Shown here one piece after another: positions 17,400 through 29,329 of a stretch of 64,000 nt of DNA. Source of the stretch: Devosia salina (lineage in GTDB: Bacteria > Pseudomonadota > Alphaproteobacteria > Rhizobiales > Devosiaceae); NCBI RefSeq assembly GCF_019504385.1, contig NZ_CP080590.1:4207501-4271500 (forward strand), in the 5' to 3' direction. Positions within the stretch are counted from its first letter, which is position 1; every line of letters begins with the position of its first letter. Position numbers and translations under genes: made by a program. The notes below the pieces were generated by a model. It saw only the letters and a program-made list of their open reading frames with translations. It had not been told where the DNA came from and searched no databases.

Positions 17400-17425
17400 C
17401 CTCGCCACTTGCAAAGAGGTTTAAC

Positions 17426-18682
17426 GTGGCCCGATCCTCCTATCTGTTCACCTCGGAATCCGTTTCCGAGGGCCATCCCGACAAGGTCTGCGACCGGATT
17501 TCCGACGAGATCGTCGATCTGGTCTTCAAGGAAGCCAAGAAGGCCGGCATGGACGCAGGCGCCGTGCGCATTGCCTGCGAAACCCTGGCCACCACCAATC
17601 GCGTGATCATCGCCGGTGAAGTGCGCGTGCCCGAGACCCTGCTCAAGAAGGGCAAGGACGGCCAGATCGTCACCGACGCCGCCGGCCACCCCGTGGTCAA
17701 CCCGGCCAAGTTCAAGTCCGCCGCCCGCAAGGCCATCCGCGCCATCGGCTATGAACAGTCCGGCTTCCACTGGAAGACTTGCCGCATCGACGTGCTGCTG
17801 CATGGCCAGTCCGCCGACATTGCCGTGGGCGTGGACGAAGCCGGCAACAAGGATGTGGGCGCTGGCGACCAGGGCATCATGTTCGGCTATGCGGCGCGGG
17901 AAACCCCCGAATTGCTGCCCGCCCCGATCTATTATGCCCATAAGATCCTCGAAACCCTAACCGAGGCGCGCAAGGCCAATCATGGCCCGGCCGGCAAGCT
18001 TGGCCCCGACGCCAAGAGCCAGGTGACGGTGAAATACGAAAACGGCAAGCCGGTCGGGGTCACCCAGATCGTGCTCTCCACCCAGCATCTGGACGAGACC
18101 CTGACCTCGTCCGACGTGCGCAAGATCGTCGAGCCCTATATCCGCCAGGCCCTGCCCGAAGGCTGGATCGGGGATGACACCATCTGGCACGTCAACCCCA
18201 CCGGAAAATTCGTCGTGGGCGGTCCCGATGGCGATGCGGGCCTGACCGGGCGCAAGATCATTGTCGACACCTATGGCGGCGCGGCCCCCCATGGCGGCGG
18301 CGCCTTCTCGGGCAAGGACCCCACCAAGGTTGACCGCTCGGCGGCCTATGCGGCGCGTTACCTCGCCAAGAACGTGGTCGCCGCCGGTCTGGCCGATCGC
18401 GCCACCATCCAGCTGTCCTATGCCATTGGCGTCGCCAAGCCGCTCTCGATCTATGTCGACCTGCACGGCACCGGCAAGGTGGATGAGGCGGTGCTGGAAA
18501 AGGCGCTGGCCGAGGTCATGGACCTGACCCCGCGGGGCATCCGCACCCATCTCGACCTCAACAAGCCCATCTATGCCAAGACCTCGGCCTATGGCCATTT
18601 CGGTCGCAAGGCCGGGCGCGATGGTAGCTTCTCCTGGGAGAAGACCGACCTGGTCAAGGCGCTCAAGGCCGCGGTCGCCTGA
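17426..18682 (+). CDS. metK: S-adenosylmethionine synthetase
   Basis: A 418-aa enzyme that makes SAM from ATP and methionine. I chose the GTG at 17426 ([19 protein letters not shown] follows) because AAGAGG precedes it by 6-7 bases. Motifs include [17 protein letters not shown], and the Gly-rich [19 protein letters not shown] loop. It is about 35 residues longer than the E. coli enzyme, as in other Hyphomicrobiales. It stands alone on this strand after a structured leader. Confidence 0.96.
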   Translation: MARSSYLFTSESVSEGHPDKVCDRISDEIVDLVFKEAKKAGMDAGAVRIACETLATTNRVIIAGEVRVPETLLKKGKDGQIVTDAAGHPVVNPAKFKSAARKAIRAIGYEQSGFHWKTCRIDVLLHGQSADIAVGVDEAGNKDVGAGDQGIMFGYAARETPELLPAPIYYAHKILETLTEARKANHGPAGKLGPDAKSQVTVKYENGKPVGVTQIVLSTQHLDETLTSSDVRKIVEPYIRQALPEGWIGDDTIWHVNPTGKFVVGGPDGDAGLTGRKIIVDTYGGAAPHGGGAFSGKDPTKVDRSAAYAARYLAKNVVAAGLADRATIQLSYAIGVAKPLSIYVDLHGTGKVDEAVLEKALAEVMDLTPRGIRTHLDLNKPIYAKTSAYGHFGRKAGRDGSFSWEKTDLVKALKAAVA

Positions 18683-18715
18683 GCCTGTTTGATCTCTGGC
18701 CACCAGATCGTATAT

Positions 18716-18743
18716 CCTCCGGGCGGTCGATGCCGCCCGGAGG
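18716..18743. promoter_or_regulatory. perfect 11-bp-arm palindrome covering the ribosome site of the DUF433 gene
   Basis: CCTCCGGGCGG (18716-18726) and CCGCCCGGAGG (18733-18743) are exact complements around TCGATG. The right arm contains GGAGG, the only good ribosome-binding site for the ATG at 18751. The element also overlaps a plausible -10 (TATATC, 18711-18716, with TTGATC at 18689-18694). It could be the operator of an autoregulated toxin-antitoxin pair, an RNA hairpin hiding the SD, or both. Confidence 0.55.
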
Positions 18744-18750
18744 TTTCGCC

Positions 18751-18993
18751 ATGACCGAAGAAGACATGCTGCTGCTCAAGCGGATCGTGCAGACGCCCGG
18801 AATTCTGGGTGGACGCCCGCGCGTGGACGGAACTCGCGTGGGTGTGTCTCATATTCTTGAGGCTCTGGCGGCTGGCGATACCGCTGACGAGATTGTCGAA
18901 TCTCTGCCGTGGCTCACTCACGACGACATCAAGGCCGCACTGCTTTATGCGGCTCACAGCGCTGAAAGTGCCGCCATTCAGGCCGCTGAATAG
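18751..18993 (+). CDS. DUF433 antitoxin-like protein
   Basis: An 80-aa protein with the family pattern ILGGRPRVDGTRVGVSHIL, then DTADEIVESLPWLTHDDI and ALLYAAHSA. DUF433 proteins carry a winged-helix or HTH-like fold and are routinely paired with DUF5615 PIN-like proteins as antitoxins. I chose the ATG at 18751, 7 bases after GGAGG. Its stop overlaps the next start by one base. Function is inferred from pairing. Confidence 0.8.
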   Translation: MTEEDMLLLKRIVQTPGILGGRPRVDGTRVGVSHILEALAAGDTADEIVESLPWLTHDDIKAALLYAAHSAESAAIQAAE

Positions 18994-19322
18994 TGCGCTT
19001 CTTGATTGATGCCCAACTCCCCACACACTTGGCCGCCCATCTATCGGCCAAAGGCTGTCCGGCAACGCATATCTTCGAGCACCTTGATCCGCAGGCCGCG
19101 GACGTTGAGATTGCCCGCCTCGCCAATGTGCTTGGATGCTGCGTGGTCAGCAAGGATGCGGACTTTGTCGCTTTGGTCGATCGCGGCCTGCTTGACCACA
19201 CTCTGGTGCAGGTGCGTCTCCCCAATCTCAAAAAGCCTGAACTGCTCTTGAGGGTGGACCTAGCCTGGGATGACGTTGTATCGGCGGTGCGCCGCAAGGC
19301 CCGCATCGTCGAAATCCGCTAG
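18993..19322 (+). CDS. DUF5615 PIN-like toxin
   Basis: A 109-aa PIN-like nuclease candidate starting with the GTG at 18993, which shares its first base with the antitoxin stop TAG. It shows FLIDAQLPTHLAAHL at the N-terminus (metal-binding Asp6) and VSKDADFVAL in the middle, the acidic pair typical of this family. It presumably cleaves RNA when free of its DUF433 partner. The ribosome site of trmB overlaps its stop codon, so read-through into trmB is likely. Confidence 0.8.
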   Translation: MRFLIDAQLPTHLAAHLSAKGCPATHIFEHLDPQAADVEIARLANVLGCCVVSKDADFVALVDRGLLDHTLVQVRLPNLKKPELLLRVDLAWDDVVSAVRRKARIVEIR

Positions 19323-19332
19323 GACCATGTAG

Positions 19333-20043
19333 TTGACCGACCACGAACTCCCCAAGACCCGCACCGGCGAACCGCGCGCCTTTTTCGGCCGCCGTTCGGG
19401 CAAGAAGCTGCATGGTGGGCAGAAGGCGCAGGTGGCCGAATTGTTGCCGCAGGTCGAGATCGTCCTGCCCGAGAGGCTGGACCCCAAGGCGCTCTTTCCC
19501 GATGCACGGAAAATCGTCATCGAGATCGGCTATGGCGGCGGCGAGCATCTGGCGCGCAAGGCCGCGGAGGAGCCGGAGACCGGCTTTGTCGGCTGCGAGG
19601 TCTTTACCGGCGGCATCGGCAAGATGGTGCAGGCGATCGAGGCGCGGGGGCTCACCAATGTCCGGCTCTATACCGATGATGCGCTGAAACTGCTGATGGC
19701 CTTGCCCGAGGCCTCGGTTGACGCGGTCTATCTGCTCTATCCCGATCCATGGCCCAAGACGCGGCACCACAAGCGGCGTTTCGTTTCGCCGACCACGCTC
19801 GATCAATTGGCGCGGGTGATCCGGCCCGGCGGGCAGTTCCATTTCGCCACCGATATCGAGGATTATGCCAACTGGACCCTGGCGCATATCGTGCGCGAAC
19901 CGCGTTTCAGCTTCGAGCCGGAGGCCCCGGGCAGCTGGCATCAACCCTATCCCGGCTGGCAGCCGACCCGCTACGAGCAGAAGGCGCGGCGCGAGGGCCG
20001 GTTGATCAGTTTCTATTTCAGCTTCACCCGGCGCGGCGCGTAA
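19333..20043 (+). CDS. trmB: tRNA (guanine-N7-)-methyltransferase
   Basis: A 236-aa SAM-dependent enzyme that makes m7G46 in tRNA. The start is a TTG at 19333, preceded by AGGACC. The SAM loop is VIEIGYGGGEHL. The diagnostic YLLYPDPWPKTRHHKRRFV segment and the FATDIEDYANW segment are both present. It follows the toxin gene with only 10 bp between, although trmB is commonly beside metK without a toxin-antitoxin pair. Confidence 0.95.
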   Translation: MTDHELPKTRTGEPRAFFGRRSGKKLHGGQKAQVAELLPQVEIVLPERLDPKALFPDARKIVIEIGYGGGEHLARKAAEEPETGFVGCEVFTGGIGKMVQAIEARGLTNVRLYTDDALKLLMALPEASVDAVYLLYPDPWPKTRHHKRRFVSPTTLDQLARVIRPGGQFHFATDIEDYANWTLAHIVREPRFSFEPEAPGSWHQPYPGWQPTRYEQKARREGRLISFYFSFTRRGA

Positions 20044-20140
20044 CCTCGCGGTCACTCTGAAAAAACTTTTGCCGGTCTCGTCTCTGGACCTTGGCGCGCA
20101 ATGCCCCATATCGGGTGCTTAAGCGTCCCGGAGCCGTCTC

Positions 20141-20497
20141 ATGCCAAACGCCCTGTCTGCCGCCGAGGCCGATGCCGACCTGCTGGTCCTGCGGCCGAGC
20201 AAGTGGACCCTGGTGGTGATTGTGCAATTGCGCGCTGGCACGATGCGGTTCAACGAGTTGCGCCGCAATATGGGCGGCGTGCCGCAGAAATCCCTGAGCC
20301 AGACCCTGAGGGAGCTGGAGCGCGACGGTTTCGTCACCCGCACCGCCTATGCCACCATTCCGCCGCGGGTGGACTACGACCTCACCGATCTGGGGCGGGA
20401 GCTTCTGGTGCTGGCCGAGCAGTTCCAGCATTTTGCCCTGCGCAATCGCCAGGCGGTGGAAGAGGCACGGCGGCTGTTCGACGCCACGACCGGCTGA
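20141..20497 (+). CDS. HxlR-family winged-helix regulator
   Basis: A 118-aa MarR/HxlR-type protein. SKWTLVVIVQLRAGTMRFNELRR and QKSLSQTLRELERDGFVTR form the DNA-binding wing, followed by YDLTDLGRELL. The N-terminal cysteine typical of redox-sensing HxlR proteins is absent. The target is unknown. It is on the same strand as the flavin reductase at 21063, but the minus-strand small gene separates them. Confidence 0.85.
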   Translation: MPNALSAAEADADLLVLRPSKWTLVVIVQLRAGTMRFNELRRNMGGVPQKSLSQTLRELERDGFVTRTAYATIPPRVDYDLTDLGRELLVLAEQFQHFALRNRQAVEEARRLFDATTG

Positions 20498-20518
20498 ACG
20501 CCGCCAGGCCGCGGTTCG

Positions 20519-20541
20519 GGCGCCGCCTTGGGGGCGGCGCC
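20519..20541. terminator. GC-rich hairpin between convergent genes
   Basis: GGCGCCGCC and GGCGGCGCC form a perfect 9-bp stem with a 5-base loop between the convergent ends of the HxlR gene and the small secreted-protein gene. No T-run follows on either strand, so terminator function is uncertain. Confidence 0.45.
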
Positions 20542-20555
20542 GGGCTTGGGGTCGA

Positions 20556-20819
20556 TCAGAGATTGACCACTTCGAGCGTGGTGGGCTGCAGGAAGACCAC
20601 GGCCTGCTTGCCGTCTTCGGTGGTGACCTGGGCCACGATATAGTCGCCCCATTCCTCGACGGAATCGGCATTGATGCCCTTGGCCTGGACCTGCGTCAGC
20701 ACGTAGTCCGCATCGAAGTCGGAATCGGTGGTCGCGGTCAGCGAGCTGGCCATGGCAGGCAGGGCGGAACCGGCGAGAACGGCGGCGGTGGCGAAAGCGA
20801 TAACAGTGTTCTTGATCAT
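20556..20819 (-). CDS. small secreted PepSY-like protein
   Basis: An 87-aa protein. A Sec signal peptide (MIKNTVIAFATAAVLAGSALPAMA) covers residues 1-24. The mature part, about 63 residues, has the pattern DSDFDADYVLTQVQAKGI and then VEEWGDYIVAQVTTEDG, which resembles a half-size PepSY fold. It is likely periplasmic. The start at 20819 has AGGAT upstream. Function is unknown. Confidence 0.7.
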   Translation of the reverse strand: MIKNTVIAFATAAVLAGSALPAMASSLTATTDSDFDADYVLTQVQAKGINADSVEEWGDYIVAQVTTEDGKQAVVFLQPTTLEVVNL

Positions 20820-21062
20820 GGGAGGATGATCCTTTCTGGTTTGAACGAACCGGAAATGATCACCCGCCTTCGACCCTGCAAGCGGGCGAATTGCAGATTT
20901 TTGCCCTTGAAACCCGGGTTCGACCACCGACGGTTTGTCCAGGGAAATCAAGGGCTTTGAAGGAAACCCGGTTTCTTCCGGGAAACCAGCGCACACCCCG
21001 ATGACCGGTCCCTGCAACCCTGTGGCGGGCCCGGCGGTTGATGCTGGAAAAGGAGCGCCGAC

Positions 21063-21728
21063 ATGCAGACCAGCGTCACTATTCTCGACACCATCCCCGT
21101 CACCCACAATGTCCGCCACTACCGGGTCGAGCGCCCCCGTGGCTATTCGTTCACCCCCGGCCAGGCGACCGAGGTCAGCATCGACCGGGAGGGCTGGCAG
21201 GACAAGAAGCGTCCGTTCACCTTCACCTGCCTGCCCGATGCCGAAACGCTCGAGTTCACCATCAAGAGCTATTTCGACCACAATGGCGTCACCAACGAAC
21301 TCTGGTCGCTTGGCGCCGGCGACCGGCTGATCCTGCGCGATGTGTGGGGCACCATCCAGTACCGGGGTCCGGGGACCTTCATTGCCGGCGGGGCCGGGGT
21401 CACCCCCTTCATCGCCATCCTCAGGCACCTCAATGCCACCGGAAAGATCTCCGGCAACCGCCTGATCGTCTCCAACCGCACCGAAAAGGACATCATCCTG
21501 CGCGACGAGTTCGAGGCCATGGAGGGGCTGGAGGTGCTCTGGACGCTGACCGACGACCCCAAGTCATCGCTGCTCCAGGAGCGGATCGACAGGGGCTTCC
21601 TTGCGCGGCATGTCGAGGACCTCAAGCAGAACTTCTACCTTTGCGGGCCGGACCCCATGGTCAAGGACCTGCGCGGCCTGCTCGATGAGGCAGGGGCAGA
21701 CGTGGCGAACGTCACCTGGGAGAAATAG
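21063..21728 (+). CDS. ferredoxin--NADP reductase-like flavoprotein
   Basis: A 221-aa FNR-family protein. The FAD-binding barrel has RPFTFTCLPDAETLE and the NAD(P) domain has FIAGGAGVTPFIAIL and YLCGPDPMV. There is no 2Fe-2S domain, and the length suits a stand-alone reductase. AAGGAG lies 8 bases before the ATG. The electron partner is unknown. Confidence 0.85.
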   Translation: MQTSVTILDTIPVTHNVRHYRVERPRGYSFTPGQATEVSIDREGWQDKKRPFTFTCLPDAETLEFTIKSYFDHNGVTNELWSLGAGDRLILRDVWGTIQYRGPGTFIAGGAGVTPFIAILRHLNATGKISGNRLIVSNRTEKDIILRDEFEAMEGLEVLWTLTDDPKSSLLQERIDRGFLARHVEDLKQNFYLCGPDPMVKDLRGLLDEAGADVANVTWEK

Positions 21729-21791
21729 TCCCCTCCCTTGCCTTTCACGGTTCGCGGGTCTATAGGAGGGCCAACATCATTGCTCTCTTAC

Positions 21792-21826
21792 GAGGGTGGG
21801 TGCCCTGACCGGCCCCCGCTCTTTTT
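21792..21826 (+). terminator. possible attenuator upstream of rimP
   Basis: A GC-rich imperfect hairpin (GAGGGTGGG with CCCCCGCTC, two mismatches) is followed by five T residues, 16 bp before the rimP ATG. Leader attenuation by NusA is known for this operon elsewhere. Here the evidence is only the hairpin plus T-run. Confidence 0.35.
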
Positions 21827-21841
21827 GTTATCTGGACCTTC

Positions 21842-22468
21842 ATGGCTTTCGACCTGACCGAAAAGCGCTACATCAAGGAAACGGGCCTGGAAGCCCGCAT
21901 CGCCCGTATTGTCGAGCCGGTGGCCAACGATCTGGGCTATTCCCTGGTGCGCATCAAGATCACTCCGGAAAACGGCTGCACCCTGCAGATCATGGCCGAG
22001 GACGAGAACGGGCGCTTCACCATCACCGACTGCGAGACCCTTTCCAAGGACCTCTCCCCGGTGCTGGACGTCGAGGACCCGATCGACCGCGAATACCACC
22101 TGGAAGTGTCCTCCCCCGGCATCGACCGCCCCTTGGTGCGCAAGCGCGACTATGAGCGCTTCATCGGCCACGAGGCCAAGGTCGAGCTTTCCGACATGAT
22201 CAATGGCCGCAAGCGCTTCCGCGGCGACATTGCCGCCGTCGACGACCAGGGCGTGACCATCCACCTGCCCGACGCCCCCGGCGGCACCGACCCCGACCAC
22301 AAGCTCGCCTTCGCCGATATCGCCGAAGCCAAGCTGGTCATGACCGACAAGCTCATGGATATGGCGCGCGCCGACCAGGAGCTGCATCCCATCGACGACG
22401 ACGAGACCGAAACGGTCGAATATGCCGACGCCGACAATGACGAAACGATCTCCGAGGAGACCAAATAA
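21842..22468 (+). CDS. rimP: ribosome maturation factor RimP
   Basis: A 208-aa 30S assembly factor. The N-terminal domain contains ARIVEPVANDLGYSLVRIKI and ITDCETLSKDLSPVLD. SSPGIDRPL is the family signature. The C-terminal SH3-like domain and an acidic tail (DDDETETVEYADAD) follow. The tail makes it longer than the 150-aa E. coli protein. It ends directly at the nusA start. Confidence 0.95.
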   Translation: MAFDLTEKRYIKETGLEARIARIVEPVANDLGYSLVRIKITPENGCTLQIMAEDENGRFTITDCETLSKDLSPVLDVEDPIDREYHLEVSSPGIDRPLVRKRDYERFIGHEAKVELSDMINGRKRFRGDIAAVDDQGVTIHLPDAPGGTDPDHKLAFADIAEAKLVMTDKLMDMARADQELHPIDDDETETVEYADADNDETISEETK

Positions 22469-24076
22469 ATGGCCGTTAGCGCGAACCGCCTCGAGCTGTT
22501 GCAGATCGCCGATTCCGTCGCCCGCGAAAAGAATATCGACCGCATGGTCGTGATCGAGGCGATGCAGGACGCCATGGAAAAGGCCGCCAAGGGCCGCTAT
22601 GGCGCCGAGACCGAGATCAAGGTCGAGATCAATCCGCGCTCGGGCGAAACCCGCATGTGGCGCCTGCTCGAGATCGTCGACGAGGTCGAGGAACCCTCCC
22701 GCCAGGTCAATCTCAAGCTCGCCCAGGTCAAGAACCCGACCGCCAAGGTCGGCGACTTCCTCACCGAGCCCCTGCCGCCCATGGAATTTGGCCGCATCGC
22801 CGCCCAGTCGGCCAAGCAGGTCATCGTCCAGAAGGTGCGTGACGCCGAGCGCGATCGCATGTTCGAGGAATATTCCGGCCGCGTCGGCGAGATCGTCAAC
22901 GGCACCGTCAAGCGCGTCGAATACGGCAATGTGATCGTCGACCTGGGGCGTGGCGAAGCCATCATCCGTCGCGATGAATTGATCCCGCGCGAAATGTTCC
23001 GCTATGGCGACCGCGTCCGCGCCTATATCTACGACGTGCGCCGCGAGCAGCGCGGCCCGCAGATCTTCCTCTCGCGCACCCATCCGCAGTTCATGGCCAA
23101 GCTGTTCATGCAGGAAGTGCCGGAAATCTACGATGGCGTGATCACCATCCGCTCGATCGCCCGCGATCCGGGCTCGCGCGCCAAGATTGCCGTGACCAGC
23201 AATGACAGTTCGATCGATCCGGTCGGCGCCTGCGTGGGTATGCGCGGCAGCCGTGTGCAGGCCGTGGTGGCCGAGCTGCAGGGCGAAAAGATCGACATCA
23301 TCCCCTGGACCGACAGCATTGCCGACCTCGTGGTTTCGGCGCTGCAGCCGGCCGACGTCGCCAAGGTGGTTCTCGACGAGCAGGCCGAGCGCATCGAGGT
23401 CGTGGTGCCCGACGAGCAGCTTTCGCTCGCCATCGGCCGCCGTGGCCAGAATGTGCGCCTCGCCAGCCAGCTCATCGGCTGGGATATCGACATCCTGACC
23501 GAGCAGGAAGAGAGCGAACGGCGCCAGAAGGAATTCACCGAACGCTCGACCCTGTTCATGCAGGCCCTTGACGTTGACGAGATGGTTGCCCAACTACTGG
23601 CTTCCGAAGGCTTCTCCTCGGTCGAGGAACTGGCCTATATCGAACCCAACGAAATTGCCTCGATCGAAGGGTTCGACGAGGAAACCGCGGCCGAAATCCA
23701 GAACCGCGCCGCTGAATACCTGGCCGAGATCGACGCCAAGTTCGACGAAGAGCGCAAGGCGCTCGGCGTCGAGGACGAGCTCTACGAGATCGCCGGCCTC
23801 AATGCCGCCATGCTGGTGGCGCTGGGCAAGGAAGATATCAAGACGGTCGAGGATTTCGCCGGCTGTGCCGCCGATGATCTGGTCGGCTGGACCGAACGCA
23901 AGGATGGTGAGACCAAGCGCTTTGACGGCACCTTCAAGGACTTCCCCGTGAGCCGCGAGGAAGCCGAGGACATGATCATGCAGGCCCGCATCCGGGCCGG
24001 CTGGATCAGTGCCGAGGACCTGCCCGCCGGCGATGACGGCGATGGCGAGGGCTATTCCGAGGAGGCGGCGGTCTAA
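22469..24076 (+). CDS. nusA: transcription termination/antitermination protein NusA
   Basis: A 535-aa RNA-polymerase-binding factor. In order: the N-terminal domain (about 1-125), an S1 domain (about 135-200, [21 protein letters not shown]), KH1 and KH2 (about 230-345, with [12 protein letters not shown] and [13 protein letters not shown]), and two C-terminal helix-hairpin-helix acidic repeats (about 370-515). It follows rimP without a gap. Confidence 0.97.
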   Translation: MAVSANRLELLQIADSVAREKNIDRMVVIEAMQDAMEKAAKGRYGAETEIKVEINPRSGETRMWRLLEIVDEVEEPSRQVNLKLAQVKNPTAKVGDFLTEPLPPMEFGRIAAQSAKQVIVQKVRDAERDRMFEEYSGRVGEIVNGTVKRVEYGNVIVDLGRGEAIIRRDELIPREMFRYGDRVRAYIYDVRREQRGPQIFLSRTHPQFMAKLFMQEVPEIYDGVITIRSIARDPGSRAKIAVTSNDSSIDPVGACVGMRGSRVQAVVAELQGEKIDIIPWTDSIADLVVSALQPADVAKVVLDEQAERIEVVVPDEQLSLAIGRRGQNVRLASQLIGWDIDILTEQEESERRQKEFTERSTLFMQALDVDEMVAQLLASEGFSSVEELAYIEPNEIASIEGFDEETAAEIQNRAAEYLAEIDAKFDEERKALGVEDELYEIAGLNAAMLVALGKEDIKTVEDFAGCAADDLVGWTERKDGETKRFDGTFKDFPVSREEAEDMIMQARIRAGWISAEDLPAGDDGDGEGYSEEAAV

Positions 24077-24104
24077 GGACCGCCCCTTTCGGGAGCACCG
24101 GCTT

Positions 24105-24794
24105 ATGGCCCGGAGCGCGGACATGGTTAGAACCTGTGCCTTGACCCGGCTCGAAAAGCCGGTCGAGGCGCTGGTGCGTTTCGTGCTTGGGCCCGATGGG
24201 TCTATCGTGCCCGATGTCGATGCGCGTGCCGAAGGGCGGGGCGTGTGGATTTCGCTCAGCCACGAGGCGGTGGCCGAGGCGGTGAAGAAAAAGGCGTTTG
24301 CGCGCAGCCTCAAGGCGCCGGTGACCGTGCCGCCCGACCTGGCGGACCTGACCCGGCTGCGGCTGGAACAGCGCCTGCTTTCGGCGCTGGGCATGGCCCG
24401 CAAGGCCGGCCAGTTCGTCACCGGCGCCACCAAGGTCAAGACCGTCCTGCAGTCCGGCCAGGCGCTGGCCCTGCTCACGGCGACCGATGCGGCCGAGGAC
24501 GGCCGCAACAAGATGCTGGGGACTCTCAAGGCCCTCAACCATGCGCGCCGCGAGGCCGGGATAACCGGTCCGGACGTGCCGCATTTCGAATTGCTCTCAA
24601 GTGCGCAAATGGGTTTGGCACTTGGGCTGGAAAATGTGATACATGCAGCCCTGACGACCGGGGCAGCTGCCCAATCGGCGGTGGAGAAGGCCAGAAGACT
24701 GGCCCGATACACCGCCCCAGCGATGCAAGACCACACCGACCGCTCCGCGGCGTCCGGTGTGCTTTTGCCCGCGGAACAGGACGAAAGACGATAG
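24105..24794 (+). CDS. YlxR (DUF448) / L7Ae-like RNA-binding protein
   Basis: A 229-aa protein. Residues 1-90 are a DUF448/YlxR domain ([20 protein letters not shown], then [11 protein letters not shown]). Residues 95-190 are an L7Ae/L30e-like domain ([21 protein letters not shown]). The fused form is the usual alphaproteobacterial version. It lies between nusA and infB; the stop is 5 bp before the infB ATG. The start at 24105 has GGGAG upstream. Confidence 0.92.
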   Translation: MARSADMVRTCALTRLEKPVEALVRFVLGPDGSIVPDVDARAEGRGVWISLSHEAVAEAVKKKAFARSLKAPVTVPPDLADLTRLRLEQRLLSALGMARKAGQFVTGATKVKTVLQSGQALALLTATDAAEDGRNKMLGTLKALNHARREAGITGPDVPHFELLSSAQMGLALGLENVIHAALTTGAAAQSAVEKARRLARYTAPAMQDHTDRSAASGVLLPAEQDERR

Positions 24795-24799
24795 GAAGT

Positions 24800-27577
<2,778 letters not shown>

Positions 27578-27604
27578 GGCTTTCGCCAGTCAGAAAATTG
27601 AAGA

Positions 27605-27631
27605 GGGCGCGGCGCAGGTCGCGCCCTTTTT
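27605..27631 (+). terminator. intrinsic terminator of the rimP-infB operon
   Basis: GGGCGCG (27605-27611) pairs with CGCGCCC (27620-27626), followed by five T. It lies 28 bp after the infB stop. The remaining bases to 27749 contain nothing I recognise. Confidence 0.85.
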
Positions 27632-27749
27632 GTTTCGAACAATGCAACGCCCGGACTTTCCGCTCCTGTCCACCATTATGGACAACGACCGAGGGAGGGG
27701 CATGGCCACAGACTGCGGCGGCGGTCCGGGCTCAGATCCATATCCGGGC

Positions 27750-28274
27750 TCAGCCGACCAGCCGACCGATCCGCGCCAGGACAGTCTCCGGCGATCCCGT
27801 CGCGTCCACTTGTTCGCCGAAAGCCGGATCGGCATGGGCGGAAACGCATTCGGCTGACCGCCGCCACTCGAATTCGTTGAGCGCCCGGCCTTCCCGCGCG
27901 ACCCGCTCCCCCAGCCGCGCCCGCACCACTTCCAGCGGCGCGACCAGGCAGATGCGCCGGACCGGTGCGGTCTCCTCAAGCGCCGCGGCAAAGGCCCTGA
28001 GATAGGCAAGATTGGTAAAGGCCATGGGCACGATGACCGTTTCGGCGCGCAGATGCGCCAGCCGGGCCTGGGTGACGATCAGGCGGCGCCACAGCGCCAT
28101 ATCCTGATAGTCGCCGAGCTGTTGCCTGAGACCCAGCATCCAGGCCGGCAGGCGCCGCAGCACATAGCCCACCTGTTCCGGATCGGAAATGGCCGCATCC
28201 CTCAGCTGCCGCGCGAGCAATCTGGCCGTGGTCGTCTTGCCGACCCCGAAGGACCCGTTGAGTAGAATGAACAT
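27750..28274 (-). CDS. small P-loop ATPase / kinase-like protein
   Basis: A 174-aa AAA-type NTP-binding protein. It opens MFILLNGSFGVGKTTTARLLA with Walker A GSFGVGKTT at residues 7-15. The rest resembles small nucleoside- or drug-kinase-like proteins (AAA_33 type), with LRAETVIVPMAF as a possible Walker B strand and RLGERVAREGRALNEFEW as a lid-like segment. The substrate cannot be assigned. It appears to be a single-gene unit. Confidence 0.75.
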   Translation of the reverse strand: MFILLNGSFGVGKTTTARLLARQLRDAAISDPEQVGYVLRRLPAWMLGLRQQLGDYQDMALWRRLIVTQARLAHLRAETVIVPMAFTNLAYLRAFAAALEETAPVRRICLVAPLEVVRARLGERVAREGRALNEFEWRRSAECVSAHADPAFGEQVDATGSPETVLARIGRLVG

Positions 28275-28319
28275 GCCTCCCCCTGCGCGTCTCTGCCGCA
28301 GTCTTGGCGCTCAATTTGG

Positions 28320-28354
28320 CAAACAAAAGGCCCGCCTCTTGCGAAGCGGGCCTT
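28320..28354 (-). terminator. intrinsic terminator of the L,D-transpeptidase gene
   Basis: AAGGCCCGC and GCGGGCCTT form a perfect 9-bp stem, and on the minus strand TTTTGTTT follows. It lies about 90 bp after the stop at 28446. Confidence 0.8.
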
Positions 28355-28445
28355 GGTGTTGCTGGAAGCGGGTGACTACGGTGGGGGTCCGCCGCCAGCA
28401 ATTCGTGAATCTGTTACCCGGGCAGGGGCCTGCCCGGCATTGCGA

Positions 28446-29138
28446 TCAGGCCGCGGGAGCAAAGCCCGGCGTGGCCACGAGACCCGGCGCGGCATTGATC
28501 ACCGTCACGCGCGTGCCCACAGGCACGCGGGCATAGAGATCGATAATGTCCTGGTTCATCAGGCGAATGCAGCCCGAGGACACATTGGTGCCGATCGTAT
28601 AGGGCTCGGTGGTGCCATGGATTCGGAACAGCGTATCGCGACCATCCTTGTAGAGATAGAGCGCCCGAGGACCAAGCGGATTTTGCGGGCCGGGCTCCAT
28701 GCCATCGGCATAGGGGCCGTAGCGGTCCGGCTCGCGCTCGATCATCGAGCGGGTCGGGGTCCAGCGCGGCCAGGTCGCCTTGCGGCCGATCGTGGCATTG
28801 CCGCGGAACACCAGCGCCTCGTCCTTGCCCACGCCGATGCCGTAGCGCAGGGCACGGTTGTTCTCCATGACGAGGTAGAGATAGTGCGCCGGGGTATCGA
28901 CCACCAGCGTGCCGGGCCGCTCGGAGGTGAAATAGGGCACTTCCTGGCGCCACCATTTGGGATCGACGCGCCGCAGATCCATGGCGGCCACCATATAGGG
29001 CTCGCCCGTGACCGGACCATACATCCGCTGGTAATAGGGATCGATCATGGGTTCCTGCACCACGGGCTGGCGGGTGGTGGAACAGGCCGAAAGCGCGGTG
29101 GCCGAAAGGCCGAGCAGGAACAGGCGGCGGGAAATCAC
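28446..29138 (-). CDS. L,D-transpeptidase (YkuD), exported
   Basis: A 230-aa peptidoglycan or lipoprotein cross-linking enzyme. I chose the GTG at 29138, 9 bases after AGAGG. The leader ISRRLFLLGLSATALSAC then shows a twin-arginine motif and a lipobox Cys, so a Tat-exported lipoprotein is likely. The YkuD catalytic stretch is complete: FRIHGTTEPYTIG, then SSGCIRL with the nucleophilic Cys. A longer frame starting at a TTG (29180) lacks support. Confidence 0.88.
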   Translation of the reverse strand: MISRRLFLLGLSATALSACSTTRQPVVQEPMIDPYYQRMYGPVTGEPYMVAAMDLRRVDPKWWRQEVPYFTSERPGTLVVDTPAHYLYLVMENNRALRYGIGVGKDEALVFRGNATIGRKATWPRWTPTRSMIEREPDRYGPYADGMEPGPQNPLGPRALYLYKDGRDTLFRIHGTTEPYTIGTNVSSGCIRLMNQDIIDLYARVPVGTRVTVINAAPGLVATPGFAPAA

Positions 29139-29291
29139 AGGCAACAACCTCTGGCAAACGGGGAGACGGGCAGACGCCAATTTGCGTCACGCCATTGAGT
29201 AACGTTTCGTGGCCTTAACGTGGCCTGAATGGGGCGGTTCCTCGCCGCAATGTGATGCGCGGACAGGTGTTGCGGTTTGGCAACGCCCCGG

Positions 29292-29310
29292 GGACCGGCG
29301 ACGCCGGTCC
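29292..29310 (-). terminator. hairpin downstream of the DHFR-like gene
   Basis: GGACCGGC and GCCGGTCC form a perfect 8-bp stem around GAC, 20 bp beyond the stop at 29330. No clear T-run follows, so it may be a weak terminator or an RNA-stabilising stem. Confidence 0.35.
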
Positions 29311-29329
29311 TCGGGTCTTCGAAGCCGCC

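Noticed and set aside
17285..17425. SAM-II or SAM/SAH riboswitch before metK
   Set aside because: The conserved single-stranded segments of those classes are not recognisable; kept only as an unnamed structured leader.
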